64,000 bases of DNA from Siderastrea radians (lineage: Eukaryota; Cnidaria; Anthozoa; Scleractinia; Rhizangiidae). Location: positions 6,039,482 to 6,103,481 of the forward strand of contig OZ024898.1 of NCBI GenBank assembly GCA_964017195.1, written 5' to 3'. The stretch's first letter is position 1, and each line of letters begins with the position of its first letter. Made by a program: the position numbers and the translations under genes. The notes under the pieces are model-generated. The model was not told where the DNA came from and made no database searches. It worked only from the letters and a program-made list of their open reading frames with translations. Below are positions 12,801 to 24,800 of the stretch, in pieces.

Positions 12801-15800
12801 TTTATTTAGTAAAATGTAACATGTAGTTCAGCTGGAGTGCAGAAGGTCAGGGGTTTGATTTAAGTGTTCTGCTTTCGTTAACAAACTCAAGATAGGATAT
12901 CGTGTTGAATTTGGATAAAACTCAGGCAAGATACACCTCTTCCAAACCTCCCTACTTGTACTCCCAGTAATCAGTAATATCAGCAATGTATTATTTGTTA
13001 AATTGGTAATATTGCCTTGTAACGTTGAGTGCCCCCGGGTCCAAAAATTTCTAAAATAAGTTATCAGTTCAATGTAACCAATGTATTCAATGTAATTTAT
13101 GTATTATTTGTTAACCAAGCAATATTGCCTTGCAACCAACTTATGTAATGTTCAGTGTGCTTAATTGTTAATAAAGTATTTTAAAAAAATTACAAAAAAA
13201 AAACAAAACAAAAAACAAGTGTTGTACACGAATGTTTGTTCGTGAGTAAACAGATTTCTATGTTGCAAAAAAATAAATAAAAAATAAATAAATAAATGTT
13301 CTGTTTGCTACACACAACATGTTGAGCACATTTTTAAAATTTTTAATGTGTTTCATCCTGGTTACTCCACCATCTAAAAAATATAATCATTTTTGGTAAA
13401 TGCATGACCAATCTCTGTAGTTATTTACAATATCTAACACATGGTGTTTGTTTCAGTGACTGTTCAATATTGTAGTCACAATGTACATGAACATGTAGTC
13501 CACTATAATCTACATGAAGTATTCATGTCTTAATAATTCAAGCAGTTATCAGCAAGGAGATATTGCCTTGATATGACATGAATCCATGGAAAAGTTCAAC
13601 AATTCCAAACTCTGTGTACGTAATTCTGTCATAATCCCCGAAGAACAGCCTGCGACCCAAACCCTAATTACATTTTACACATACTACCGGTATGTTTGAA
13701 GAAAACAGATCTAAGCAATACAAATTGAAGTGTTACAATGAGGATTCTAATGTATATGTTTGAGTAACTTACCTGATCAAGTGTGATGCATTTCTTTGCC
13801 ATGTACAATGTGCATCAACAAACTGTTTTGCTGTAGAACTGGGAGTACATACAATGTGTACATATGTAGACCCTGAGGAAAAATATTCTGATTAATAAAA
13901 CTTTAGCTCATAAACAATAAATTTATTTACCATGCACTAATATTAAGCTAAGGTGAACGTAAACCATACTCTAATTCTATCTACACCACAGTACATGTAG
14001 TACAGTACTTTGCAGATCCTAGGAGATTGTTGAAGGAGCAATGTAGATGTGTAATTATGCATGCAGAGGTTCAGTTTTAACTGAAATTTAAGTTCTAGTA
14101 CGTAACTAACAGTGTCAGCCATCTAGCCCAGTTGATTGTGTTACAGACTTTTCAATAATTTTGCAATCAAAACAAGAATTAAGGTCATTCCCCCAAAATA
14201 AAATTTAACATATGATTTTTGGCAAACTTTCACAAGTTGTTATCTATCATGCAATGTTTTGAAATATAAAATACAAAGAATAGGTCCCCATGTCCGTTCA
14301 CGAGATATCATTGTCTCAAGTTACCCCATAATTCCATGCAATTTCGCCTGACAAACACATGTGTATTTGATCAGTTTATGCTACTTTCCATAGGAACAGG
14401 AAGCACATAATTAAAGCAAATCTTGAAACAATCTACTAGATGTGAAATACCGATAACAAGGAACAATTTACTAGATGTTTTATGGCAGATGCTCGAAGCA
14501 TCAGACGAAATTGACTTCAAACCTTCCTCAGGTGCGTGTTCTCGAGGTCGTGATTTCATCTCCATGAGTAATGTGTTTCTAGCAATAACCTTTCTTTTTA
14601 ACATGTGTTTTTTTTTCTAACTCTTTGAACAAAAAGAGGATGAATGGTAGGACAAAAGTAAGTGAAAAAAAAGATAGGTCACCATGCTTGTTTAAGAGTA
14701 AATGACCTTTCTTTTCCCTGGTGAGCTTAGCCTCATAGGAAATCCATTACTCCCTAGACATGCGCACGCTTTGAGTGCGCGCTATTGACGCCACAAATCG
14801 TACGCATTAAGGATGCACAATGCAATACAGGGCAACGACCTTAAAAAAATTAGTGTGATACAAAAGATGTTCAGTAAGTTTAATTAATATTTGGTTCATG
14901 CCAGTCGTGCAAAGAACTTGCTAGAATCTAGCCTGCGAGCAGGCTCACTTAGTGTGCTATTCGTGCAAGTACAAAATATCTTGGCGGCGGAAGTCGGCAA
15001 GCAAAGCGGGCTGGCGAGAATGGTGCGAGGAAAAGTGAGCCTGCAGAAAAGCCACTGAATTTTGAATTCTCCGCATTCCGCCATGAACGCAGTATTCTGA
15101 TTGGTTTGAAATGACACACGATAACAGACTTTATTATTGTGGCAAATAACAAGCAAAGTGGTGTCACTGGTTGTCACCTTTCTCGGTTTCTTAGACTGCG
15201 AGCAGTCTCCTTCTTCTAATTTTAGCGAGAAGGAAAATAGGACAACTGTTCACAGTCTGTCAGTTTTTCAATCGATTCAATTTCTTAACGTGACTCAGCT
15301 GGTTGCGTCTGGTTAGCGATTGTAGTTTTGTGCAATTTTTTGGAATATCAGCCACACTGGTTTTAGTGCATGGTGGTTTTCAAGCCTATCTTCTTGGGAT
15401 CTCTGTAATGACAGGAAATGTAACATCTTTTTTTGACCATGCAATGGGCATTATCTTGCAGTCATTGTTACACTGAGTTCGGTTATTTGTCATTGTGGGA
15501 AGATGGTATCGCTTGTTCCTGGTTACAGATGTTTGCAGCGCATAATGTAAGGGTGATTAGTCTTCTGAGGTAGCAGCTCGATACTCTTTGTTATTGCAAG
15601 TTTCATATCCCTGGAGTTTGATATTTTTAACTTCTACAGTGTATACTGATTTCGAATAGAACACATTTTTAAAATGTACACTTTCAAAAAGTCCTTTGTC
15701 CCATTTTATATGGTGCAGGACTTCGTCGCTCCACCGCTTCGCAGCCTAAAAAGCTTGCTCCACTCACTTTATGGCTTTTGTGCTCTGAAACTCGTGAGGT

Positions 15801-18800
15801 CGACTTGTGGAAAGTCTAATTTAAATGCGGCAAAAATTGTCAACTGTGTTTATAATTTTCTTTTACACTATTCTGGCACACTCATAAAGAACTCGATCCT
15901 CTCGAGTGTGAAAATCTGCTGTGGTGTTTGTTTAGATTTTGCTTCGCTTGCTGACTGGTTAGATAATTGATACCTTGACAGTTAAGACTTGTCACCTCAC
16001 AGGGGCGGAATTCAAAATTCAACGGCTTTCGTGCAGGCTCACTTTTCCTCGCACCATTCTTCTCGCTGGCCTGCTTTGCTTGCCGACTTCCGCCGCCAAG
16101 ATACTCGCGCGAATTGCACACTAAGTGTGCCTGCTCGCAGGCTAACTAGAGTCAGTTCAACACACTTTACACAGGGCAAGAAATTGTGCCTAATACAGTT
16201 GCCAATGTGCCTAAACTTTCTGCATTGTCAACCAAATCCTGAAAATTAGTTGCCAAATTGGTAACAAGAACTCTTCATCACACCCTACCCAAAGACCATG
16301 TGAATTTTTCAGTTATAAAATGGGGTTGGAAGGCCTGCACGACTCCTACTTCACATCTTTGTACACTGCACTTTATATACATGTGTGTATCTCAGTCTTT
16401 CGACCAATGCTGCCTCTTGCATTTTTGTAGTGGGTTTAGTTTGGAGGATTTTCAAATGGTGACTGAATTGAGCATTACAACTTAAAATAATGTCGCATTT
16501 CCAAGACTTTGATCTTGAGGTCACATCAATCTTTCTCAGATCACTATATGATGGAGTTCAGTTAAATATGACTTCGGATTGTCTGTTAAGCGACATATAA
16601 GGTACGTTGAATTTACCTCATTTAAGAACTCGATAGGTTTTTCAGCCTCTCATATTTGAATTTGTCACAGACAATTATTAAAGAATCGAAATTACTATAA
16701 TCTGCAACATGATGAGTTTCTTTCCTGATGTTTGTAATCCCCTGTCCGGCTTAATATTGTGTTTAATTCTGTCGCAGGATGTTGTGTTTCGCATCACGGA
16801 GTGTGATCCAAAGACCCCTTTCGTCAAGAAATTGAAGTTTTAACATTTTTAAAGCTATGCAACGTGTAATAGATGGCTGAACTCTGCTTCAGTCAAACAT
16901 GTGTCTTTAACCCTCTTGACAATGTGAGTTTCACGTCTTGGGGTTTTATATGCCCACATGATAAATTATTGCTCAGTACATGTATCTAGGCACACACTGG
17001 ACATTCACAAATGTTTGGAACAAACCCATGAGTCTGGTAACCACTTTAAAATTGTTGATTGCAATGAAAATCTTCCACATGCAAATCCCTTAAAAAGGAA
17101 ACTTTTAGAAATGCACAAAATTCCACCTTAAGCCACTGGAGCATTGTCAAATGCAAATGGGAAAGACCTGAGGTCTCATTCTAATTTTATGAAACCATGT
17201 TGTTACATATCAGTATCTTTGATTTAAAAAATCAATAATATATTTAAATCACACTAAACGTTTAAGAACTCACTCCTTCTAAATTGGCAAATGTATGTTC
17301 AATTCAAGTTCAATCGCCTTTGACTGGTCATTGAAGAACAATTTACAGATGTAGGCTTTTAATGCATTCAATTTAATGTGCTCACATATCTGAGAGAAAC
17401 TAAATTGTTGCTTAGCGTGTAGGCAACATGAAATTACCTTCAACTAAACTTATTATGAAAAGCGTTAGTCACTCTACTAACACGTGGTTTTGAATTCGTT
17501 ATTACTTTTAACCAGTGAGAATTAACACTTTGTCCACCCTGGGGGCAATTTTACTGAACAACGGCCCTTCTGATTTCTGTTCCTTGAAGAATTGCACGCT
17601 TTACACACTGTATTAAGGCTTGTTACACTCATTTGGCAGAATGTCGCAAAGAAGGGAACTAATTTGTTTAAGCCCTCGATAGAAAATAAAATGTAAGTCA
17701 CTTACCTTGAAATCGGTTAGTCTGTTTACAACCACCTTGAATCGAACAATTATCCACCATCTTTACTATCAACTTCCACTGAAGCAACTTGGGTTGAGCC
17801 TCACTTATCGTAAGCGAAAGTAGTCCAAAAGAATAGTGTAATAAACCATTTTCGCGTATGATAAACTTGCAACTCTTAGCACCACCTCAACGTAATTTGA
17901 AAATGGCGGCCTCACCGGTTAGACAGCCATGCGACCGGGCCGCTTTCAAGAGGTCATGTGACTTAAAACCGCACGCTTGAAAATTGCAGGCGCGCGTAAC
18001 CGGTGACCAGTGATTCTTTCCTGGAGTGTTCGGATTGTTTGTATCTGGTGGCTAGCGCCGTGTCGTTTATGTACGCCAGAAAGGAAAACATGGATAGTCT
18101 TTTTATGCCAGTGGTTGAAGAGTTGAAGTATTCGATGCAAAGCTACCTTCTCTTACATAAAGGTACAGTATTAATCTTTAATTTCTTGAACAGATTCTAA
18201 ACTATGTCTTATGCAGTTGGATGCCATTGGGCCATTCCATTTAATGTATGCACCCCCACTAAAAAAGGGAGATGTTTTTGAGAGATCAAAGGAACCGACA
18301 TAGCTACTCCTTCATAAATGACTTTTGAAACCCCCTCCCTTCCTTTAGGATTTCCCTGTACTTCAATGGGAGTAGGGGGTGGGGGGGGAGGGGGGGAGTT
18401 GCAGACATTACATGGAATGGCCCATTTTGTGTCGACAGAAAAGCCGAGTATGGTGCCCACACATAAACATCCTGTGAAAAAAAGGAGCTTCATTTGAAAC
18501 ATATTCAAATTTTAATAATGAGTTAGACTTTTAGAGGAATATAGAATATAATTCGGAGATGTCGAATTTTCTTGCCATTGAATAGGTTGAATAAAAGAAT
18601 TATTTGTATGCTCGAGTTTATACAGCTTTATATCATCAAGGAGCACTCTCGTTCTGCAACCAGTTCAGAAACGATCTTTACAACAGCTCGCTTTGTATAC
18701 AGTGCAGCAGCACAAACATTAATATTAATCAAACTGTTACTCAGTCAAAAGATTGGGTACAGCTGACCCTGCGGTCGACAAGCAAAAAATTAAGAATATC

Positions 18801-21800
18801 TGACCCCATTTGCATGTCATTGAATAAGAGTGGTCTCTTTTGTTCATATTCAAAACATTGATGCACTTGTAAATAAGTGGCTGGGGGTTCTTAAATCCCT
18901 TCCTCGACATTACCTACTGTTGTATTCATTTTCTTTACTAACATGAAATCCACAAGAAAATGAAGTCATTAGAGTGAAATAATCACAAGTCCTGTCGTCA
19001 ATAATTACGTGATATGCTCTTAAAAGTCATTGTTGTGTAATTGTCTCCTACAGTGTGTAATAATAATATATACTTATTGACTGAGTGGGAGGGCTGGATG
19101 GGAAAGTATTTGGCTCTAGCGCATGGAATACAGGCAGAGTAGTTCCATGCGCCATGACCGAGATCCAAATATTTTTCCGTCCAGCCTGACCTAACTAATA
19201 CAGCGTAGTCAAGAAGGATTTTATCATACCACCATTTTAAGGCTGAATTTGATTGGAAAGTTACGGGAAGGTCTTGATAAAATACTAAATGAATGAAGAC
19301 TTGCGTGCACACTATAGAAATCAGGTGACAATGTGTGCAGAGCTGAACAGCTCTTCTGGACCAGCTCACACCAACCTACATGTATCTGCCCCTACACACA
19401 TCATCTCCTGAGTATGTTTTCAATAAAACTGCATGAGTGAGGTCGTACGGTGGTATGATAATAGTATCTATTTGAAGGCATCATTTCATGACTTCTCGTT
19501 TACTTTTATTTTATACTTTATTTTCAGAGGTAAATTTCAACTGGCAAAGGAAGAGGACATTGTGGAAAAAAGTGTTCTTTCTCAAAGGGAACTCTGCAAA
19601 TCCATGCCTAGTACACTGCCTAACTTCAATGGAGTGTGGTTGAAGCTGTGTTATGAACAATATTTTTTTTAAGACACTTTATAGTTACTTGTGTCATGGA
19701 CAATTTTTAAGGATATACTTTTTCTGTAAACAGAAAATAGTAGCATAATAAGATGCTTTTGCTGCTTTGGAACATGTATGTATTCATCCTTTATTCAGTT
19801 GGTGTCCTCAATTCAACAAGCAAACTAACACATAATTTACACAAGGAATTTATTTATTTATTAATTTTTGAGTCATGTATGGACCTTTCAATTTTGTTTG
19901 CCTGACCTGTCCTCAAAGGTTCAGGAATATCTCAATGTTTAGAAAACAAGTTAAGACTTGTTTGACTGTGTGATACATTAAAATAATGCCCTTTTTCATA
20001 ACTTCCTGGAAGTTCCAAAGACATTTCACTGAAATATCCTCAACTTGAAGTCTGTCGAGTATTTAAGTCAGGGACTTATAGTTGCTATTCCAAGTAAATT
20101 GCCAATATTTCTCATATTTAATTTAGTCATTCCTATTTATTCTCATAAATTCCCAACCATTTTTATTAGCCCAAGCCATTTAATTTAGCCATTCCCATAT
20201 ATTCTCAGACATTCCCAAGCCCTTTCATTATCAGTTTTGGTATTATTGGGAATTCCTAGGAATTTCTAATAATTCCAAGTACAGTTTTAACACATTGCCA
20301 TATATTCCCAGAAATTCCAAGCTTTTATGTTTTTCCTAATTTGCATGTCTTGGAATCGTTTGGAATTCCTAGGAATTCTTAAGAATTCCTAGGAATTCCA
20401 TCTTTTCTGGGAATTCAGTTCGCAAGGGTAGTCTCTCTCCAGCACCCCACGCGTTTTTCGTACTCGTTTTCTCAATTCATGCTTTCCCACTATCTCGGAA
20501 CCTGGAAAGGCTATGATTACAGCTACAATTACATACAATTACAAGCTATTTACGTGTATATATGGCAAAACCAACACACACTCACAAGATTGCTGCATCG
20601 CACTTCACTCGAGCTACACCTTTGTTTGAAAGAGGTAATGTATATACTAATTTATAGATAATTAACATTGTGGCAAGTATATGGACTAATATTATGTAAC
20701 AAGTGATGTAGTAACATATAGATTAATTTTAAGTAAATCACATTGTCCATTTTCCTTAAGTTATATTTAACCTTATCTTTAATTTAATTTAACCCTATTT
20801 AGACCGGGAGGCTAGGGGGGCGGATTCTACCCGCACGGACTTTAAGGACAGTGCCTCCTTTTGTTACTGCGCATACGTTCTGTGCATCTCGGGATATTCG
20901 GGTTTCTTAAGGAATTTGGCCACTAATACAACAATATTTTTTCGCGGTTTAAACCTATGTGAAAACAAAAACAGATCTTAGCAGGGGCTATCAGAATCCA
21001 AAAAGAAAATTGGGGGTAACCGCGCATTTTTCAGAGATAATTGAGCTTAAATTCGGAAGGAAATACATTCTTTGTATTTTAAGCCTTTTTTTAGAATTAT
21101 GGTTGCTTAATTATCTCTGGAAAATGTGTGGTTACCCACATTTTCCCTTTTGGATTCCAATAAAACTTGCTTAGATTTAATTTTTTCCCAAATACTAACC
21201 TTTGCAAAAATACATCTGTATTAGGAGGCACGGTCCTTAAACGTTTATCTTTTTTTCACAAGCAAGCTAAAGCCACCAAACTTGGTGACTTTTCCTAAAA
21301 ATTATCTGGGAACAAATTGGTATAGCAAGTCCTTGTCCATCAAGTTTGACGTTACCATGGCAGCCACTTTTTAACAAGCATTTGAATTTCTCACAATTAA
21401 ATGAAAAATTGCAACTTTTTGAAGCAACTTTCATATTTTTAGATTATTCTTGATCACTTTTGGTGCTTTTTGAAAGTTTTTGAAAAATCAAGAAATTCAA
21501 GATGGCGGATCCAAGCTGGACGCCGTTTAAGAACATAACGTTATCTTGGCGTTAGATGACGTCATCAGCTGATGTTGAAGATCTCAAAGGAAACGTCTTT
21601 GGACGTACTATCTGTCCTTTAAGACCAAAAAAAAAGGCCCGGTCTGAATAAGGTTTACAGCCACCTTCAGAGCTGACTACGAGTACGATATTGAGTACGA
21701 TAATGAGTACGATATTGAGTACGATATTGAGTACGATATTGAGTACGATATTGAGTACGATATTGAGTACGATATTGAGTACGAGTATGACTTTCGAATT

Positions 21801-24800
21801 TTAAAACGGCTATGTTTTTAGAGCCCTCACTCCTTTATGTTGCTGACCAGTAGAGAACGATGCTTTATAAATGAAAAAAATTGTGACAGGTGACAATCTA
21901 AGACCTGCGACCCTAAAAAGTCTTACTAGTACTCAATCTCGTACTCGTAGTCCGGTCTGAAGGTCGCTAGTATCTAGTCTTTACTGACTAAAATCAGGAC
22001 CGTTGAATAATCACGATACAAGTTGACCTCAATCGAGCCCCCTTCTTGAGTGGGATCGGTTACATTAGAATGTACACTGACACGGAACAGAACAGTCAAG
22101 TGAATTGATGTGTCGATGCTTTCCACAAAATGGTAGTATTTACAGCAATTTCTTTTTGACATCTCCCCTAGAATGCTCCAGCTACAAATGGCTGAACGAT
22201 TCAAACAGAGCAGAAACATATGAAAACCGGGCTATTGCCTTGTGTGAGAGCAGTATCTTGACTGGCTGGTACAGATTCGGTGGACCTGCAGGCTACCAGA
22301 TGCCTGAGTCATGTATTCCCACGTGGCGTTGTGCTACGCATGCGCCAGGTTGGCTCAATGGAAATCATCCTTCAAAAGACGACGGGATTGTTCAACGTCG
22401 AGTATGTTATCACTGGAACAACAACTGCTGCAGGTGGTCAAATAATATTCATATCCGTAACTGTGGCAACTTCTACGTTTACCGGCTTAGAGGGTCACCT
22501 ACGTGTAGATTGCGTTACTGTGCCAATGGATTACCAGGTTAATAGCCGCCATTTTCTTTACATTGATTTACAGCTGAAACAAACATGAGCGTTATTGGAA
22601 GAAATAATTTATTTTATAGCAGAAGGCTTTAAAATATTCTATTCTTGAAGTTTTCGGTGCTTGTTTGAAAAGCGGCTAAATTTGCATGCAAAATTGCATA
22701 GAAGATGAAAAAGATTTTTTGTGTATCGTTTAGAAGCAATTATCTGGACTTCAGATACTTGTATCCGAATGGCTGATACCTTATTTTCCTTTATAACACT
22801 AGATGTCGACGAATGCTCTACAAAGCCGTGTCAACACGGAGGAAACTGCATTGACGAAATACATGATTACAGCTGCAACTGTGTACCTGGATATGTGGGC
22901 AAGAATTGTTCCGGTAAGTTTTGACAATGTAGATCATATATAAATTGCTGATTATCAGTTATACTTCATCACTTAATTATATGAAGTACTGAATTACCTC
23001 AATTTAAAATAAGAAATTCGTTAATAGAAAGAATTACATCTACAAGAATCCGGTCACAAATACAATACGAATCCTAATTCGACTCTCCTGGTAATCGCTG
23101 GTTGTGTCCAAGCAACTATTTGTATATTAAAATTGGCTGAAGGATAAGATGATACGAGATGATGTCTCCAGATATCTTTTAGCAAAATTCACCCTTAAAA
23201 AAAAACTTTTCCTTTGTTGAGAAGCGTTTGAACTCGGTGGCATTTTACATTGCTTCCAATTTTTTTTTAAGGCAAAAAGCAGCTAGAGTTATTCCCTGAA
23301 AGCGTTTGTGGTGAAGCAGTTAGAAAACTAGAACGTGAAAAACCGAGAGTGAGAATTTGAACAATGCTTTTATTACTGTTTTATCTAGATATTGATGAGT
23401 GTTTTCCAAACCCGTGTGAAAACGGAGGAAATTGTACCGATGGAATCAACCACTACAACTGTACTTGCCGAGAAGGATTTACAGATAAAAACTGTTCAAC
23501 AAGTATGTTTTATGATTCCAAGGACAATACTATTCTGTCAAATTATAGATAAAATGTGCAGTTTCTTATCTTTTTCCCTTAGAGCATGTATTTTGTTGCA
23601 ATACATACATTTTGGTTACTTAAGTTATCAATGTTTCTTTTCTTGCCTTGATTTTAGTGCCTTGTACGACTGTGCTGTACAACACTGAGAGCAATCCTTT
23701 TAAGTTAAAAAAAATGCTAATTAATTGTATCTGCTTGTCTGAATTTTAGCTCCTCAGTTTGCCTGGCTCACTCCTCACTAAAATAAACCTTGGCATCGTA
23801 CTGTTAGTCTTAATTATTGTTTTCTGTAGATATTGATGACTGCTATCCCAAATTAAAATTACGTAATCGGAGGCAATTGAACCGATGGAATCGGCGATTA
23901 TAACTGTACTTGCCAAGTAGGATTTACCGACAAAAACTGTTGATAACTTACTTTTTTATAACACCAGATATCGACGATTGCTCACCAAACCCGTGTGAAC
24001 ACGGAGGAAGTTGTACTGACGGGATAAGCGATTTTAGTTGCAACTGTGTTCCTGGATATGAGGGCAAGAATTGTTCTATAGGCAAGTTTCTTATCTGTTT
24101 GCCATGACTTTGACACTCTACATTTGGAAAATTATGATGAAGAACAGGTTCTTTCACCTCATGAATAATGCTGAACTGTCAGACCTTTCACCTAGCAAAT
24201 AACTGGTTCAAAAGTTGGTTGTAACCATCACATATCCAATAAACGCAAGCACTGTCTTGGAGCAAGACAGTGAAATAATTTTTTGCTAGATTTTTTTTGT
24301 TAGATTCGTGACCTCATCAAAATGTTTGCTTTGCAGCGAAAACGTTTGAGTTAGTGACACATCAAGTGACATCCAATTCTTGCAAAAGGCAAACTCACCA
24401 TTATTCGCTGAAAACGTGTGTGCGGTAAACCAATGAGAAAGCTAAATTCTATAAGTACTGAGATAAAAAATTAAAGTGAATGATGCGTTTATGTTTGTGT
24501 AGATATTGACGAGTGTTCTCCAAACCCATGTGAAAACGGAGGAGATTGTACCGATGCAATCAACGATTACAACTGTACATGCCGAGATGGATTTACGGAT
24601 AAAAACTGCTCAACAAGTACTATTACTCTTTCTTTCTTTCACCTTAAAGTAAAGTCGGCTAGTTTTCAAAACAGAAAGACAACCTTTTAAAATCTTTAGC
24701 TTAAAGGCAACAGGAGCTCAATGTTTTTTATCGTTTGTTGCTACAACTGAGGAAAGAAATGACATTATCCTGGTAAAGAAATACAAGAAGCTTAGAAAAC

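Larger units (their letters stand above)
10891..20514. mobile_element. About 9.6-kb non-autonomous element with 8-bp target duplication (hAT-like)
   Basis: The left end TAGCCTGTTCCAGG-CTC-AGATAGT-GGGA pairs with the complement of 20480-20514. Inverted similarity runs inward about 500 bp through a field of GAATTCCTAGGAATTCC palindromes (10996-11395 left, about 20090-20425 right). Both sides are flanked by the direct repeat GATTACAG. An 8-bp duplication is typical of hAT and a few other superfamilies; that class is inference. The interior has no reading frame I recognise as a transposase but holds two smaller inverted-repeat elements. The insertion accounts for most of the intron between EGF exon 3 and the D8C exon. 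Confidence 0.7.

Noticed and set aside
12825..12870. tRNA- or SINE-like promoter box (GTTCAGCTGGAGTGCAG, GGTTTGATT)
   Set aside because: No cloverleaf could be drawn and box spacing is poor.
21681..21786. CRISPR-like regular repeats
   Set aside because: Head-to-tail 12-bp units without spacers; eukaryotic minisatellite.
22280..22588. 102-codon + strand frame over the D8C exon
   Set aside because: Out-of-frame shadow; it lacks the cysteine pattern and ignores the splice junctions.
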